Of a stretch of 64,000 nucleotides of DNA, positions 1 to 12,282 are shown in pieces. A program made the position numbers and the translations under genes. Under the pieces are notes generated by a model. That model had not been told where the DNA came from, did not search any database, and saw nothing but the letters and a program-made list of their open reading frames with translations. The stretch comes from Owenia fusiformis (lineage: Eukaryota; Annelida; Polychaeta; Sabellida; Oweniidae): assembly GCA_903813345.2 (NCBI GenBank), contig CAIIXF020000001.1, positions 42,005,366-42,069,365 of the forward strand. Direction: 5' to 3'. Within the stretch, counting starts at the first letter, position 1, and the number at the start of each line of letters is the position of its first letter.

Positions 1-753
1 TATTTTTTCGTAAACATGTACATTTTCTAAAACATATGATACTGATGCACGTTGTGAGAAAAACGTCGTGGGGATTCTGCCTACAACGCGTGAAATAAGG
101 AAAAAAGAAAAATCGTGCCTTCGAAGTTTCCGACATTTTGTTACCAAAACGGTTCGTTTTGGTAACCAGCGTAATCGAGTGGATCACCAGTGCAAATACA
201 AACTCAAAACGGTATGATAAAGCGCGGATATTCGACACAACATACCTGGAATTTCTCTCTAGTCTTTCAGATCTTAATCCCCCCATGTTACCCTACCAGA
301 CCATTTGTTGGTGGTCATACTTTGCCCGAGAGGGGATATTATTATACATTATTAAATATGATTCAAGTTTCGTATGTTATGTAGTTTGGGTATCGTTTTA
401 ATCGAAGCTTTTTAGGACGACAAAAACTTTACAGTTTCAAACCTATGCATCTTGATCAATGTGAAAAATAGAATAATATTGTCTTCAATTTATTATAAAA
501 TCGAATTCTGACTTTGGGTCAATGTAATATTGTGTAACATTCAAATTATTGCTAAAACTCAACACCTGTTCTTCAAAATCAGTATTTCGCCTTGAGCATT
601 TTCAAGCAGGACCAAGGGAACTTACTACTTTTCCGGAAAGCAGCGGATGAATTTTATTATTTCGATTAAAATGTACGTGATGTTGTTACTGTTTGTGCCG
701 TTGACTAGTGCCATATTTGTGATAGAAAATAATAATAACACAATCATGGTATA
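1..753. other. AT-rich stretch, nothing recognised
   Basis: Only short chance reading frames occur here. I see no conserved protein motif, inverted repeat or RNA gene up to the left end of the mariner at 754. Confidence 0.5.
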
Positions 754-2150
754 CAGGTTGGGCCAAAATGTTACTAATTTTAAAGTGTAATACACTGATC
801 TCTAGTAGAAATCGGTGGATTCAGTCATGTACATGTTATTTATCATTAGGTCAAGTGTACATTATTGAGAATGGGGTCATTGCAAAAATATAACAGCAAA
901 TCGAGGTAAGTGATTTCAGAGTTTCTATTAAACACTGTGTCTTGAAATCTTGCATACATATTCAATATATAATTATATAGTCGGACAACATTTCAGCTAC
1001 GGCATTCATGTTATAGAGAAGATATCTGAACAAAATTTCGTAAACTAAAGCACATTTGTGTACCGATTCCAATATGTAACATTTGGATTGAGAACGGTAA
1101 CAATTGATTCCAATCATAACGTCAAGATACATCATAATATAAGCTTTTTCAAAACGAATATTTCATACCATAATCCCTAAAATATTATAGAAAGCGTTGG
1201 CTTTGTAGCTTACTTGACACAAACATATTTGGCAAACATTTTAGTCAGTGACATGTTCCACCTATCTGGACATGTCAACAAGGAACGTGAGATTCTCCGC
1301 TGCTAATAACCCCAGGCAGACGCAAGATAGACCAACTAGTGTTTTCATTCATTATATATTTATTCAATTCAAAAAGTATACAGTAGTTACAGTAGTCGCT
1401 GCCTAGCGCATTTTGCATTATAGGCTAGCATTTCAAGTTATACATAAAACAAAAATTAGAGAAGGCGAGTGAGTAAGTGCCAGTAAAATACCAACAGTAA
1501 ATCAGGAAGAGATGAACTAAGTTATACTAGAAACGAATTCAACAAACCTTTCTTTTAATTCAGAATCCTTTCCAAGTGAAAGGGAATTTTGAAAAATTTG
1601 AGATTCAATTTTTTCTTGTCCATTGAATGGGGTCCAACTAGTGTTGAATAAGTAAGAGTATGGTGTGCTAGAAAAGAAAGGTATTGTGGGCCCATTCTGG
1701 TTCGAAGATGTCTAACGGGCCGGGAAACCCTGTAACGGTGGACTCCAAAAGGTGCAAGAACCCGATCCTTGAGCGTTTCCTACCTGTTTTACAATGGAAC
1801 AGATGGGTGAGAATGAGACGTGACAATTCCCAGCAGGATTGAACACCTCTTCATTATATCAGCAGCGTGGAAGATCGAAAGGGAGTATTTCCTAGCGATG
1901 GGCTTATTTCATGCAGGACCCCTAACATATGGCTATCATACTCTCCAGCAAGGCGCATGGATGGAACCATTCATTCACTAAAATGTACATGGAGATTTGA
2001 TTTGCAGCCACCTAAAAACGCAGAGAAGTACATAAAAATCACTTATGTGGAACAAAACTTGCATCAATTCTTATTCATCTCAGAAAGATTGACACCAATC
2101 ATGCCAATAATGAATGAGTAAATATCAGTAACAATTTTTGCCCCACCCTG
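754..2150 (+). mobile_element. Decayed mariner-like (Tc1/mariner) element
   Basis: The left end reads CAGGTTGGGCCAAAATGTTA. The reverse complement of the right end reads CAGGGTGGGGCAAAAATTGT, so the two ends form imperfect terminal inverted repeats. Both are bordered by TA (752-753 and 2151-2152), the mariner target duplication. The length of about 1.4 kb is normal for a full mariner. The + strand interior holds recognisable transposase remnants (separate entry), so this is a dead copy of an autonomous element and not a MITE. The same end sequence recurs at 51522-52754. Confidence 0.8.
1677..2121 (+). pseudogene. Mariner transposase remnant (catalytic domain)
   Basis: Read across frameshifts and stops, the + strand gives GIVGPFWFED, then GNPVTVDSKR, ILERFLPVLQ and QQD, then RTPNIWLSYSPA. 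This is the order seen in the second half of mariner DD34D transposases: the IGPFWFED strand, the WFQQDGATPH second aspartate, then RTPNIWPPYSPDL with the third aspartate. The enzyme cuts and rejoins the element ends. Here the conserved DG after QQ is interrupted by a stop near 1832. The third catalytic aspartate is replaced, with YSPA in place of YSPD. The N-terminal helix-turn-helix half is not readable. It lies within the TIRs at 754 and 2150, which supports the identification. Certainly inactive. Confidence 0.8.
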
Positions 2151-2410
2151 TATGTGCCATCATTGAAGCCGGGACTTGTACAGATGAGTCCTGATAATGA
2201 GAGTGGTCATTTGACATGGAGGGGGGGGAGTGGAGAGGGTTATTTGACATTGATTCTTTGTAAATTAGATTAATTGGCCGATGGTGTTTAAATCCTTGTA
2301 ACTGCATGTCTGTTCTTTTCAGTTTCATTATGTACATGTATTTTATACAATACTTGGTAGATATTTTCCCATGGGCCACTGCGCTAAAACATTCCATTTA
2401 TACATTTAAA

Positions 2411-3201
2411 CCCCCCTATCACACCAAACTAGTTCTTACCCGTTCTTGCCAGTCCTACAAAAAACGTCGTAAAACGGGCTCAATTTGGCCGTGGTCGGGA
2501 AATATGTCTAAAATAATTAGCTACTTCGTTCATAAACAGTCTTCAATACGTCCATCTCATTCGCAGTTCGTTCAGGTCGCACCACGTCGATGTGCAACGT
2601 CGTATAACGCGTCCCTTAGTCTAGAAGGTCATCATGACCTGATTACAGAACAATATGGTCGCCATCGAATTTTAAATCATTTCAAAATTCTAAAATCACC
2701 TTCCCGTCTGAGAACGTTCATGAAGTTCGTAAATAGTCCTTAAAAAGTTGCAGCGCACACAGTTTAAAACCAGTTTTGAAGAACACAGTGGTAACTTGTT
2801 TGGTGTGAAAGCTATATTTTTGCTAACTCTTTCATAAGCAGTCTTTAATACGTTCTTAATCAGTTTAAACCCGTTTGCAATTACTACTTCGTTCTCAATA
2901 CGTCCTTACAGACAGTTCAAGTCGTTGTAAAACCGTCCCTAGTAGGATTGAAGTACGACGGTTCCGTTCGTAGTACGTCCAGCTCGTCGTTAGTACGTTG
3001 TCACTCGTTCTAATTGTACGTGACGACCACGAGAGCATTTTGAGCATGTTCTAAGTTCTAAAGGACCTACCCGTTCAAGTACGTTCGATGAAGTTTGTAA
3101 ATAGACCCCAAACGGTTCTAAGTACGTCCAGTCACGGTTCGTACACAGTTGAAGCCCGTTTTCGAGAACGTAGTGAGAACTAGTTTGGTGTGATAGTAGG
3201 G
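2411..3201. mobile_element. Non-autonomous Harbinger-like MITE (0.79 kb)
   Basis: The left end CTATCACACCAAACTAGTTC and the reverse complement of the right end match over about 25 bp, each preceded by a C-run (CCCCCC against CCCTA). A further internal copy of the GTTTGGTGTGA motif lies near 2800. The interior is dense in GTTCGT/ACGT motifs on both strands, like the subterminal regions of the Harbinger at 11366-16038. The open frame across 2306-2743 has no protein similarity I can recognise and is taken as non-coding. No clean 3-bp target duplication could be fixed, so the Harbinger assignment is by resemblance only. Confidence 0.55.
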
Positions 3202-4431
3202 TTATCTGATTCGGGCAAGATGTAAATAAAGCATGCGCAGGGTAGATGTTATTCCAATTAATTAGCTAAATATGAATTGCTTTTAAAAATAAAACAGCCG
3301 CTTACATCAATTAAAGGCTAATGATAAATTTGAAATATGTAATGCATCAACTATATACCGTTACAAGACTGAACACTTATGATGTGTGCCTAATGAAGAA
3401 AGATGAAGATGTGAAGTATCTTTTTACATCCAATTAAGTGTTGAAAGTTAACACATCATTACAAGCGAAGATTGATACGTCTCCCACTCTTTATCGCGTC
3501 GAACTTGTTTTATAAAATCCACAGCCTCTCAATCATCCAGCGTCTCAGGAATAAGCTCCATGAAGCCGTAAAGCAATCTGATCGATCTAAACATACATCA
3601 ACTTTCCCTAGAGGTAAAGCGACTTCTTGTCAATGAAAACTGTGAACAATATAAAATCTACGTCCTAAAGCTTTAGTATGTGGATCAAATATATAAAACA
3701 ACAAAAACATTTCCATGCTAATCAATGATTAAACCATCAGAAAACCACCGATGGGGATTTGGATTTACTGTACATATCAGAGAGATGGATGTTTCTGCGC
3801 AATTGATATTGAAAATTTCATCAATGCCTGGGAATTATCTTTCCAAATGATATTCATCGTGACAGAAATGAAGTAGTCTGACTGTTTACGATTCTTGTCT
3901 GAATTTCAAAGTTGAAAAATCTCTCAAATGCTCGACATAAGTAAAAAGTCAAACTACTAATGGGTGAAGAACGCCCCTTACGCCCCAACACCCCGAGGTC
4001 ATGCCAAACTAGTTCTGAAAACGTCCCACCCCTTTCTGAAACAATCGTAAAACTATTTAGATTTTTCCGACTTTAGATGCTTTGGCTTTACCATTTTGCA
4101 GGGCGGAATATATGGAATCCATATTTTATACTTGGTTTAGCTGACCGATGGTTTATCGATATCGTGAAAATTCTACCTACTATTTTGGATGATTCTAACT
4201 CCAGTAAGTTTTACCCTGCTGTGGACTGGTGTCACTAGTGTGATAGTTCCTACAAGGTGTGGGGGTTGCTTGTTAGTTAGATCGTAGTTTGGGATATCAT
4301 GGCTGTGCATTTCTTATGACCAATTACGCGCTTCATTTTGTATTGGCATACTCTGTTTTCTGAGAGTTTTTGGTGCTTCCCCTTTTCATCATCAATTATG
4401 AGAAAAACTAAATTGAGTACGGGTTATTTGT
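3202..4431. other. Unannotated stretch with one solo repeat end
   Basis: No gene is seen. Around 3995-4030 a fragment (CCAAACTAGTTCTGAAAACG) resembles the end of the MITE at 2411 and may be a solo remnant. Confidence 0.4.
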
Positions 4432-4852
4432 CTTTAAGGTCAGGGTGCATGATGGGAAATTTTCTGCATTCCTCAATTGAGTCACATGTTATTTTTCAAA
4501 CAAGAATCACTCCTTCCCCGGAGAGTCTATATCTTCCAGGTTTGCACAAAGAGTGCTCTTATGTGCCTAGAAAAGACTTGTGAGAAGAATGTTTTGATAA
4601 AGTGTATAAAAAACAAGAAAATTCAGTGAAAAAATTCAGAAATTTTTTCACTGAATTTTCTCGTTTTTTATACATTTTACAAAACAAATCTTCTCACAAG
4701 TCTTTTCTAGGCACATTAGTGCACTCTTTGTGCAAACCTGGAAGATGGAGACAATGTGGGGAAGGAGTTATTCTTGTTTGAAAAATAACATGTGACTCAA
4801 TTGAGGAATGCAGAAAATTTCCCAACATGCACCCTGTCCTTAAGATGATTAA
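4432..4852. repeat. Large palindrome (foldback), ~205-bp arms
   Basis: The left arm (about 4432-4638) and right arm (about 4641-4852) are reverse complements over about 205 bp with few mismatches and almost no spacer. The centre lies at about 4640, at GTGAAAAAATTCAGAAATTT. A third, single-arm relative lies at 14368-14520 in reading order matching the left arm, so the single-arm form is also mobile or duplicated. The arms contain short open frames on both strands that mirror each other (4338-4583 + and 4694-4894 -), which is a by-product of the palindrome. No target duplication was recognised. Confidence 0.85.
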
Positions 4853-4979
4853 AGATATGTTCGATAATGTTTCAAAGCTGGAATATTCTGACAAACATAT
4901 CGGTATTTACCTAATCAGTCAAATCATCGTCAAATAAGATAAAAGATGCTCGCCTTAAAGCGGAACAAGATTGTATCCT

Positions 4980-5560
4980 GAAATTTCTTCAGTAGGATAA
5001 TCCAAACCATGATGAAATTCGAATATTCGGAATTGACCAGTGTGATATTGTTAATGAGGCAATAACAAAGGCAAAACTTGAGTATGAATCACACATGTAT
5101 GAGAAATTAAACTCCCTTAACTATGGCAGCAAGTCTTACTGGTCGGTTATATCTATAATTTTATTCAAATCTAAAGTTAGGAAAATTCCTATTTTGACCA
5201 ACCAAAAATGGCTCTTCTTTACTCACCAGTACAGAAAAGACTAATTTTCATTCTGATTAAAACATAGACACAGACAGTGTCCAATTTGACTTTAGTGCAA
5301 AGCCTTAGGTCCTGACAATCTTAGTAATAAAATGCTCAAGTTAGCAGCTCCATCTTTCTCAAAATTATTTTCAAAATGTCTCAATAAGATGTTCATAATT
5401 TGAAAATTTACGAATTCTGGAAACTAGGCAATATTATCCCATTATTATTATTATTATCCAGCCAGTGACTATGTCGATTCGGTAGTACCCCAGGGGTCCA
5501 TCTTAGGACCATTGCTTTTTTAGTCTACATAAACGATTTACCAGATGTAAATTATTGGAA
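4980..5560 (+). pseudogene. Broken LINE reverse transcriptase (CR1/jockey-like)
   Basis: Translating across frameshifts gives AITKAKLEYE and NYGSKSYWSVI, then GPDNLSNKMLKLAAPS, and after a deletion VVPQGSILGPLLF and YINDLPD. These are the pre-palm segment and the GPD..P and PQGSxLGPLLF..YINDLP motifs of non-LTR reverse transcriptases of the CR1/jockey/Rex type. The YADD active-site segment and everything after it are missing. The segment between the GPD block and PQGS is mostly deleted and filled by an ATT-rich run near 5447. It is an inactive fragment on the + strand, and its subfamily cannot be fixed by eye. Confidence 0.75.
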
Positions 5561-7398
5561 CTACTTGACACATTTCCTTTATTTTAATTATATCTTTTTG
5601 GACACGTAATTTTCAAAGATCCTTGGCCTGTGTGCTTAAATATTTTGCCTTGGTACTGTGGTCCCGTTTTACCATAGCAACAATAACTCATTCAGAGTTT
5701 CATGAATATTTCAAACTTTTTAAATAACTACATTCTGTAAACATTTGAACACGATCAGTGCAGTAACGATGAACGGGTAAAAAATTTGACAGAACCAAAA
5801 ATTTGGAATTGCTTTTGTCTCACCCTGTATTTTACATTGTTCGATGCTGCCTATAGTAAGAACCCACACTCCTTATGTGTTTTGCAGTACAACTGTTGCC
5901 ACTGTCAAGACTAAAAACAAGTACTTCTTCGTTCAGGCTGATAGTTAGATAACAGTAGTAAAAGAGGGGGAGCTGAGTGGCTGTTGCATTCAGTTATACA
6001 GGTTTGTCAATCGATTCTTCGAGCTGTTTTCAGTTAAGCGGTATTAATTGAAGAGTATCTCACTTTGAAAGGATAAATACCTTGATAGTTATTGAAGATG
6101 GCTTCTCCTGCTTTTCACCTCTAGTAATTAGGAAAAACTTGAACAGTAGATAGTATCGATTTTTGATAATGTTTAGATAACAAGACAACAAGACAATCGA
6201 ACACCTTCTGTCCAGGCTAGATACGACGTGATTGAAATCGGAATGTTTAGGTAAGAACCTTATATTAGTTCAATATTTAACCAGAAATGATTGATGTCGT
6301 TTAGATGTCTACAATGAGTGATATAAAGTATCAAAGAATATCAGCTAGAGGCAAGCATTAGTGATTTGATATCCTCCATTTGATAAATTTATTTAAAACA
6401 TCTCAGCGGAGAGGATTTAATATTTCATGATATCAGATGAAATTCCTAGTGATGGTTTACTTTAGATTGATTCATAAGATAAACCTGGATCATTGTCATA
6501 CAATCCATGCCCGGACTACTCCCGATAGGTTAAGATCATTTGCATAATCATTTAGTCACTGCTTGAATGTGCCGATCTCATTAATTGCGAAGAAACCAAT
6601 GTATTGTTATAAAGAAAATCTTATCGTTATTCTATTTGGAAATCGGTATATTTTATTGATAGACATTTTGACGGCATTTTGAATTTCTGTAATATTACAA
6701 TTATTTATGCAATTCTGGAAATATAAATTTTTGCACAAGTGCGATAACGTACCATATGTCGTTATATAGACAACTTGACTTGGCTATTAGTGTTTAAATC
6801 ACTTGCAACAATGTTTGAAGGCACTAGCCCTTTCCAAATGAAAGGCAAGAATTTGAGTTTCCACTACATTAATGTGCTGTTTTGTATTTGTTCGTTTGTC
6901 TTAATTCTTTATATTTTGTGACATGATGCGTCTCTTCTGCTGTCAGTTGTGAAGACTTGAATTAAGTTAAATATTGAAAAGACACGTCCATAATGATTCA
7001 TCGATAAATAGCATTAATGGATATTGTATAAATGTATTGAAAAATATGATGAAAGGAAAGGATATATCATCTCTGAACATTTGCTTCTACACGAAGTGAT
7101 TAAACGCATGAAAGCAAATCTCCTAATGCTGAAAAATGAATTTTTGCTTCGGCAGATGATGTCGTCCATCCCGGTCATTTTTCAAGAGAGTAATCCTTCA
7201 ATACTTAATAACTGTATGTGTTTGATTAATAAGTTTACTTTCGACTAGGATACGAATTGTCTTGTTTGATATGAGGCAATGTTTGGGTTACATCTTGTGA
7301 ATCCGAATCAGAAAAAGCAACTGGTTTTATTGATTTTTTAATATGAGATTTATTTACAGTTTGATGGTTCGTGTCATAATTAACGTAGCCAGCTCTAT
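5561..7398. other. Unannotated AT-rich stretch; solo mariner end near 5820
   Basis: No gene is recognised. GTCTCACCCTGTA at about 5817-5829 looks like one right-hand mariner terminus bordered by TA, with no partner nearby. Confidence 0.4.
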
Positions 7399-7645
7399 CA
7401 CAAGAGAGATATAAATTACTCTTCGTTCAGTGCTTGCAAAATATCAGCATTTGCTATATATTGGACTTAGCACATATTTTAAAAAAAAGTATGGACGAGG
7501 TGGCACTAACAATATATCTTTATATAATGACAGGTCACAAGAGAGATATAAATTGCTACGGGCGTTAAAACAGACATTTTTTAAAGATAAGTATCAAAAA
7601 GTATCAAGAGACGAGGTGACACTAATAGTATATCTTTATATAATA
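7399..7645. repeat. Old tandem duplication, period ~137 bp
   Basis: CAAGAGAGATATAAATT occurs at about 7401 and again at about 7538. Each copy is followed by related text ending in GAGGTG(G/A)CACTAA and ATATCTTTATATAAT. The second copy has diverged in the middle. The open frame spanning it (7430-7660) simply reads through the repeat and has no known similarity. Confidence 0.65.
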
Positions 7646-7861
7646 TGGTGTTCAATTTGATCTGCTACTCTAGGATTTATGTATTTTATATTGCGCCATC
7701 ATCATTAACTAAAGCACCCTCTTACATCTCAAATCAGGTGTGTGTCGATTCGAGCTGGCTAACTCATGCAAATATAAACACATTCTTTCAACTATTTTTG
7801 GATCATTTACCTTGGCGAGATGCTCGTTCTGCATTCACAGAGTTTCTTGTAGAAATTATCT

Positions 7862-8262
7862 AGATTTGGTTCAATAAAAATTCAAAATTCAGGCAAGCTG
7901 ATGTCATATTTGGAATCTACATGTAAAATAACATATAGAAATGTGGTTTTGTAGAGAGTTTATCAACTCTGAAAATACAATTTTCTCTGAAAAGTTGACT
8001 TGAGGTCGGGGAGATTCCCCATAGACCCCATGTTGTAAAATCACAAAAACTGAAATATCTTTTCTTGTGTTGGGCAGGTAATATTTTATTTTACTGGACA
8101 TATTTTAATTTGTATAATTATCAGGTACATAAGGGTAATATGAAAAGTGAACCACTAAAACTGATGATTATTAAGGGAATTTTCTAATACCCTGCCATGT
8201 TATTTCTTCCGAATCAGCCACCTGGTGGCGAAAGTGGTGACTACCTACTCGTATCTGAGTAA
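7862..8262 (-). repeat. Dispersed repeat with CCACCAGGTGGC core, copy 1
   Basis: In reverse orientation this matches 41918-42165 (conserved start AGATACGAGTAGGTAGT, then the CCACCAGGTGGC core, then the GGGGTCTATGGGGAAT block). It then continues with sequence resembling 44040-44170. It therefore looks like an internally deleted version of the roughly 2.3-kb unit at 41918-44230. A third, short copy is at 54140-54300. No coding capacity was recognised. Confidence 0.6.
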
Positions 8263-9856
8263 ACTGAAGGTGGTGGAATAATAGCTACGTACAGAAAACC
8301 AACACACTTTGATCAGAGATCGGTAAAGTGACATTATCGAATAAAAGCATTTCCAAGAAAAATTGTAGGCTGAGCAATATGCATTAGAGCACTGACGTTC
8401 AATCTGATAGTTCTATTGCTACAACAGGTTATTACTTAATCATGGATGCAATGTTGTCATAGTGGAATTATCTTTACTTCGATCTAATGAAGTAAAATCA
8501 TTTCATGATTTCCGTGTCCTGTGTCACGAATTCAGAAGTGCTATGAAGGTTTCTGAAAAAATCTATCGTCATTCAATACATCCAGTTTCAGACATGGCAT
8601 CGTCGGAATGTACATAAAGGGCAATATGAACGTCTTTCCCTTGTTTGATAGTGCTCAAATGTAATTTTCAGTTGTTATGAAGCTAATTCATGCATCGGTT
8701 TGTCAAAATCTGTTGAATTGAATCTGTTTGATCGTCTTATATCACGTATCACTAGATTTTGAAAGTAACTATGGAATATGACACAGCTCTTTGGGTCTAA
8801 CGTAACGACACTTGGAGGAGTAGGTAAGGTTACAGTATTTGCATTGATTTTGTAAAGCTGTAATTGGTAAAACATGTATTTTATGGCTGTTCTTGCACTG
8901 ACGCACTTAGGCGAAGACTATATGGTGATTCTACAGGCGATAATCTCTGATAAATACACTATAACTTGTTTTTCATGTAAATATGAGTAGAAATCTATAA
9001 TAAGGATATAAGAAAAGTGAGACGATGTTGTCTTTGGTAAAAGGCTTCATAATCTATAGTCTATGCCTGTTGGGTTGTATATGATCTGTCATCACATAAC
9101 TTTTGCGACATATCTTATCAGATTGAAAATTTCCAGCTGCCGATTATCGTGTACATTAACAGATTTTCGATATTAATTGTGTAATTTTAAACTTCGATTT
9201 TTTATTCCGCGTGTGTAACTAGACACTGCATCATTTATATTACCCAGCTGAGTCCTAGAGACTTTTATATTAATGATGTAAGTCAAAGAGTATGAGTCTT
9301 GACACGTTGTTCCAGCGTTTGCGCTGACCTTTTTGCTAAACATCCTTATAATGGCAGACATAACATCTCGAATGAACATTTATCGTTCACGTTGTACGTT
9401 TATGTCATCATAGCGAATATAAGACGTCCTTCAATAACCTTTATTTGGATGATTACTTTTCCATGGAGATTACTACTATTATTCCGTCGGATTATTTCAT
9501 CCCTTAAGAATATACGGCCCTTTATCAGTTACATAATTTATCACCTGACATAATATAATAGAATCAGAGTACTTGAGTTAGATATGATTTCAATTAGGAA
9601 TGAGATTGAAGAAGATAAAGTATATCGTAAGTATAAGAAACACAGATGGGCCATGAATCTTCGGCGGCTTTTGCTTTCTCTTATTTTACAAAACAGTTAG
9701 TGCATTTCTTTTATCTTCAGAAATTTCATTCACATGAATTCTGCCATCAGCTACTGTTGTGTAAACAAAAATAATATGATATATTACTTCTATTAAAGTC
9801 TTTCATTTTCGGATCGCTGTTTATACACCAACTATCTTACTATAGCTAGGCTACAT
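8263..9856. other. Unannotated AT-rich stretch
   Basis: No protein motif, RNA gene or clear repeat is seen. Short open frames occur on both strands but none is longer than about 85 codons or carries a known signature. Confidence 0.4.
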
Positions 9857-10153
9857 CAAGGAGGATTGGCTCCCAGAGTGAAACATCGATATTCTGTCCC
9901 ATATATGGGGATGTCGTGCTACAAAATTCGAATTCCAACAGCCGCCATTTTGTTCACTTCAACATTTGAATCGTGATTTTGGTCTTATTTCCTAACGAAA
10001 AATTCCAAAACTCACAAGAAATGATATTGGTTCGAATCTTTTGAACTGTTTATTTTGAATTTATAATCGGTTATAATTTCAGAAAATAACTACATTTCGG
10101 CGTTTTAATTGTTGGAAAATATCGACTTCGATTCTGGGAGCCAATCCTCCTTG
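9857..10153. mobile_element. MITE, family CAAGGAGGATTGG, copy 1 (297 bp)
   Basis: The ends are CAAGGAGGATTGGCTCCCAG and its inverted copy (ending CCAATCCTCCTTG), matching over about 20 bp. Next to the TIRs are related ATCGATATTC/AATATCGAC blocks. The same ends bound a 188-bp element at 58889-59076 with a proven 9-bp target duplication. At this copy the 9 bp on either side do not match, so the duplication has decayed or rearranged. Confidence 0.85.
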
Positions 10154-10602
10154 CTATAATATGAAAACAACTATCAAAGCCAAGGGATTCACCTTTTTGA
10201 AATATCATTGGCATACAGTCGGTATGTGTATCTTACATTGTGACTCGAATTCTGTTTTCCATTACAGCCATGTTGTAGATTGCTGATCAGCTTTGATTGG
10301 CTTAAGTGCTGATCTGTTGATTCAAACGTACCAAGCCGTTCTCAACCGCGATGTGTCTAGAAATACAAACGCAATGAAAAATAGATGTCTAAAGTGAGTT
10401 CAGTCAATATAACATTGTATTGGAACGCCTCTGTAATAAAGAACAAACCTCACACGCCTTTGGGGAATATAATAAAGATAATAGAGAGGTTAAGGTCCAC
10501 GTCCTTAGAGAGCTTATACGGGAAACGCGTAATACTATATACCAGAGAGTTTAAATAAGCGTATACGTAGGGAAACACCCAGGGCTTTAGGGATGACAAT
10601 AG
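10154..10602. other. Unannotated spacer
   Basis: No gene or clear repeat is seen between the MITE and the nested palindrome starting at 10603. Confidence 0.4.
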
Positions 10603-11243
10603 GGGTTATGCACTGGGAGGTTTTGGATACAGGGAATATCCCGAGGGATATACACTATATCTTCCCGAGGGACCGAAGGGACCAAGGGAAGATATATTGT
10701 ATATCCCAAGGGATATTTCCTGTATCCAAACCGACCGTGCATAACTGTTGTATTCCATACCTGATGAGGTTTGAAATAATAAGCATGTATCCCATATGCT
10801 CTGGTGTGTTTACTTGCAAAATATATACTTTCAAATTTTCTTCCAAATTTGTTTTCAACTTTTTTTTCAGAATTTTTTTCAAAATTTTCTTACATAATTT
10901 TTTCCACAATTTTTTTCAAATTTTCATTTTCAATTTTTTTTCCCTAATTTATTTTTCAAATTTTTTTCAAAATTTTTTTTGAGCGGGACATACGATTTAT
11001 ATGTCCCGGAGCTCCGTTGTCCGAGCGGGACATACGAAAAATATTTGCCCGGATATGGAATATATTCCCGGTTGATATGTCCCTGAAACCTCATCAGGTA
11101 TGGAATACGACATATTACGTCTCTTGCGTACCACCTTCGTTTGCGCAAATTCTCACCAGTTAGTTTTTGAATAAAATACGTCGTTGTGATGTTTTAATCG
11201 ATTTAAGCATATTCCTTACATTCTTCTTTATCTTGATGTGAAA
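10603..11243. repeat. Nested palindrome family, copy 1
   Basis: A terminal hairpin at 10603-10748 has arms starting GGGTTATGCACTGGGAGG and ending CCGACCGTGCATAACTG, with a GC-rich apex (GGGACCGAAGGGACC). It is followed by a second inverted repeat: 10750-10773 (CATACCTGATGAGGTTT) pairs with 11085-11109. The inner loop holds a T-rich tract (about 10826-10980) and short CGGGACATA dyads. The flank 11110-11243 recurs in reverse at 35769-35900, so it probably belongs to the same mobile unit. The open frame at 10593-10982 crosses the hairpin and T-tract and is not a gene. Confidence 0.75.
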
Positions 11244-11852
11244 TAACAAGCTATTATATTGGTTAACACGCCAGAAATTAACATGTACACTCCCCTTCAA
11301 AAGTTTGGCAACTCTAGCTCCCTCATTGGACTACATGTTAAAGTCTCTTTATGTTTGGATTTTTAAGCCCCCCTCACATATGAACGAAAACCCCTTTACG
11401 TCAACTTGCGTATAGTGGCGAATAGGAAATTAGTCAAATTCGTTCTCATTAGTACGAGTTCGTGACAGTACGTCGCAGTGTTCGTATAGATGCGTTTGTC
11501 AGCGTTTACCTCGGTTGAAATTAGTCTTTTTCGTCGGAAAATGTTGAACATGTTCAAAAAATTGCAGCGAATAAAGGTTTCGTGTGTCATTCGTTGAAAT
11601 TCGTTTCAATGCGTTAACGATCGGTTAACCTTCGCATTGGCTTCGTCAAGTGACGTTACAGGTCGCTGGGGATAAGGTCGTATCCCCATAATTTGCATAT
11701 CAAGCGACTGACGACGATCCCATTACGAACCATTACGAACCATTGCGGCAGTTTGCAACCTTGTACGCAGTGGAACGAATTCTTACGAATTGGATCTACG
11801 TTAAGCTGAATAATTGAGAGAATACCAAATTAAATCAAATAATTATTTTGTC

Positions 11853-12183
11853 ATGGAAGACACAGATCGACTGAGGCTGCAGGCTGCAGTATGTGGCTGC
11901 TATGGCCCAGCAAGAAGTTTTAACGCAGCAACTTAACATTCATGAGTTCATCAGAGGCCGTTTTAGGCGGAGAAGGGGAGCCAGAGAACGTGGCATCTGG
12001 AGGAGACAATGGTTGAATCCAGAGAGACGGCGCCAATTCGGCATATATGATCAGCTCGGTGTTGCAAAAATGTACATCCAAATCAGCAACAACGTTTTTG
12101 AATATTCCTTTCGAAAACATGACCAACATTACAAATACTTAATCTGGCTTTTAACAAGACAAATAATTATACTAAGAGAATAA
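11853..12183 (+). pseudogene. Harbinger transposase N-terminal stub
   Basis: After a frameshift near 11890 the frame reads FIRGRFRRRRGARERGIWRR, then QWLNPERRRQFGIYDQL. This matches the N-terminal RRRR..W.R.W...R...G.Y..L signature of PIF/Harbinger transposases. Downstream text (KHDQHYKYLIWL) may be a rearranged piece of the next conserved block. The DDE catalytic domain that should follow (about 250 residues) is absent: the convergent partner gene's stop codon is already at 12283. An upstream ATG at 11853 begins in a different frame (MEDTDRLRLQAA), so the start is also disrupted. The stub cannot encode a working transposase. Confidence 0.75.
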
Positions 12184-12282
12184 ACTTTATTTAGAAAATA
12201 TCTTTATAACAAAAAATTTAGATGTAAACAACAAAATTTACAAAATAAAAACAAGAGCAGTGAACATGTCGTCACTAAGTCT

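Noticed and set aside
2306-2743. 145-codon + frame
   Set aside because: Most of it lies inside the MITE at 2411-3201 and no motif is recognised.
10593-10982. 129-codon + frame with a Phe/Asn-rich tail
   Set aside because: It crosses a hairpin and a T-rich loop of the nested palindrome. Composition explains it.
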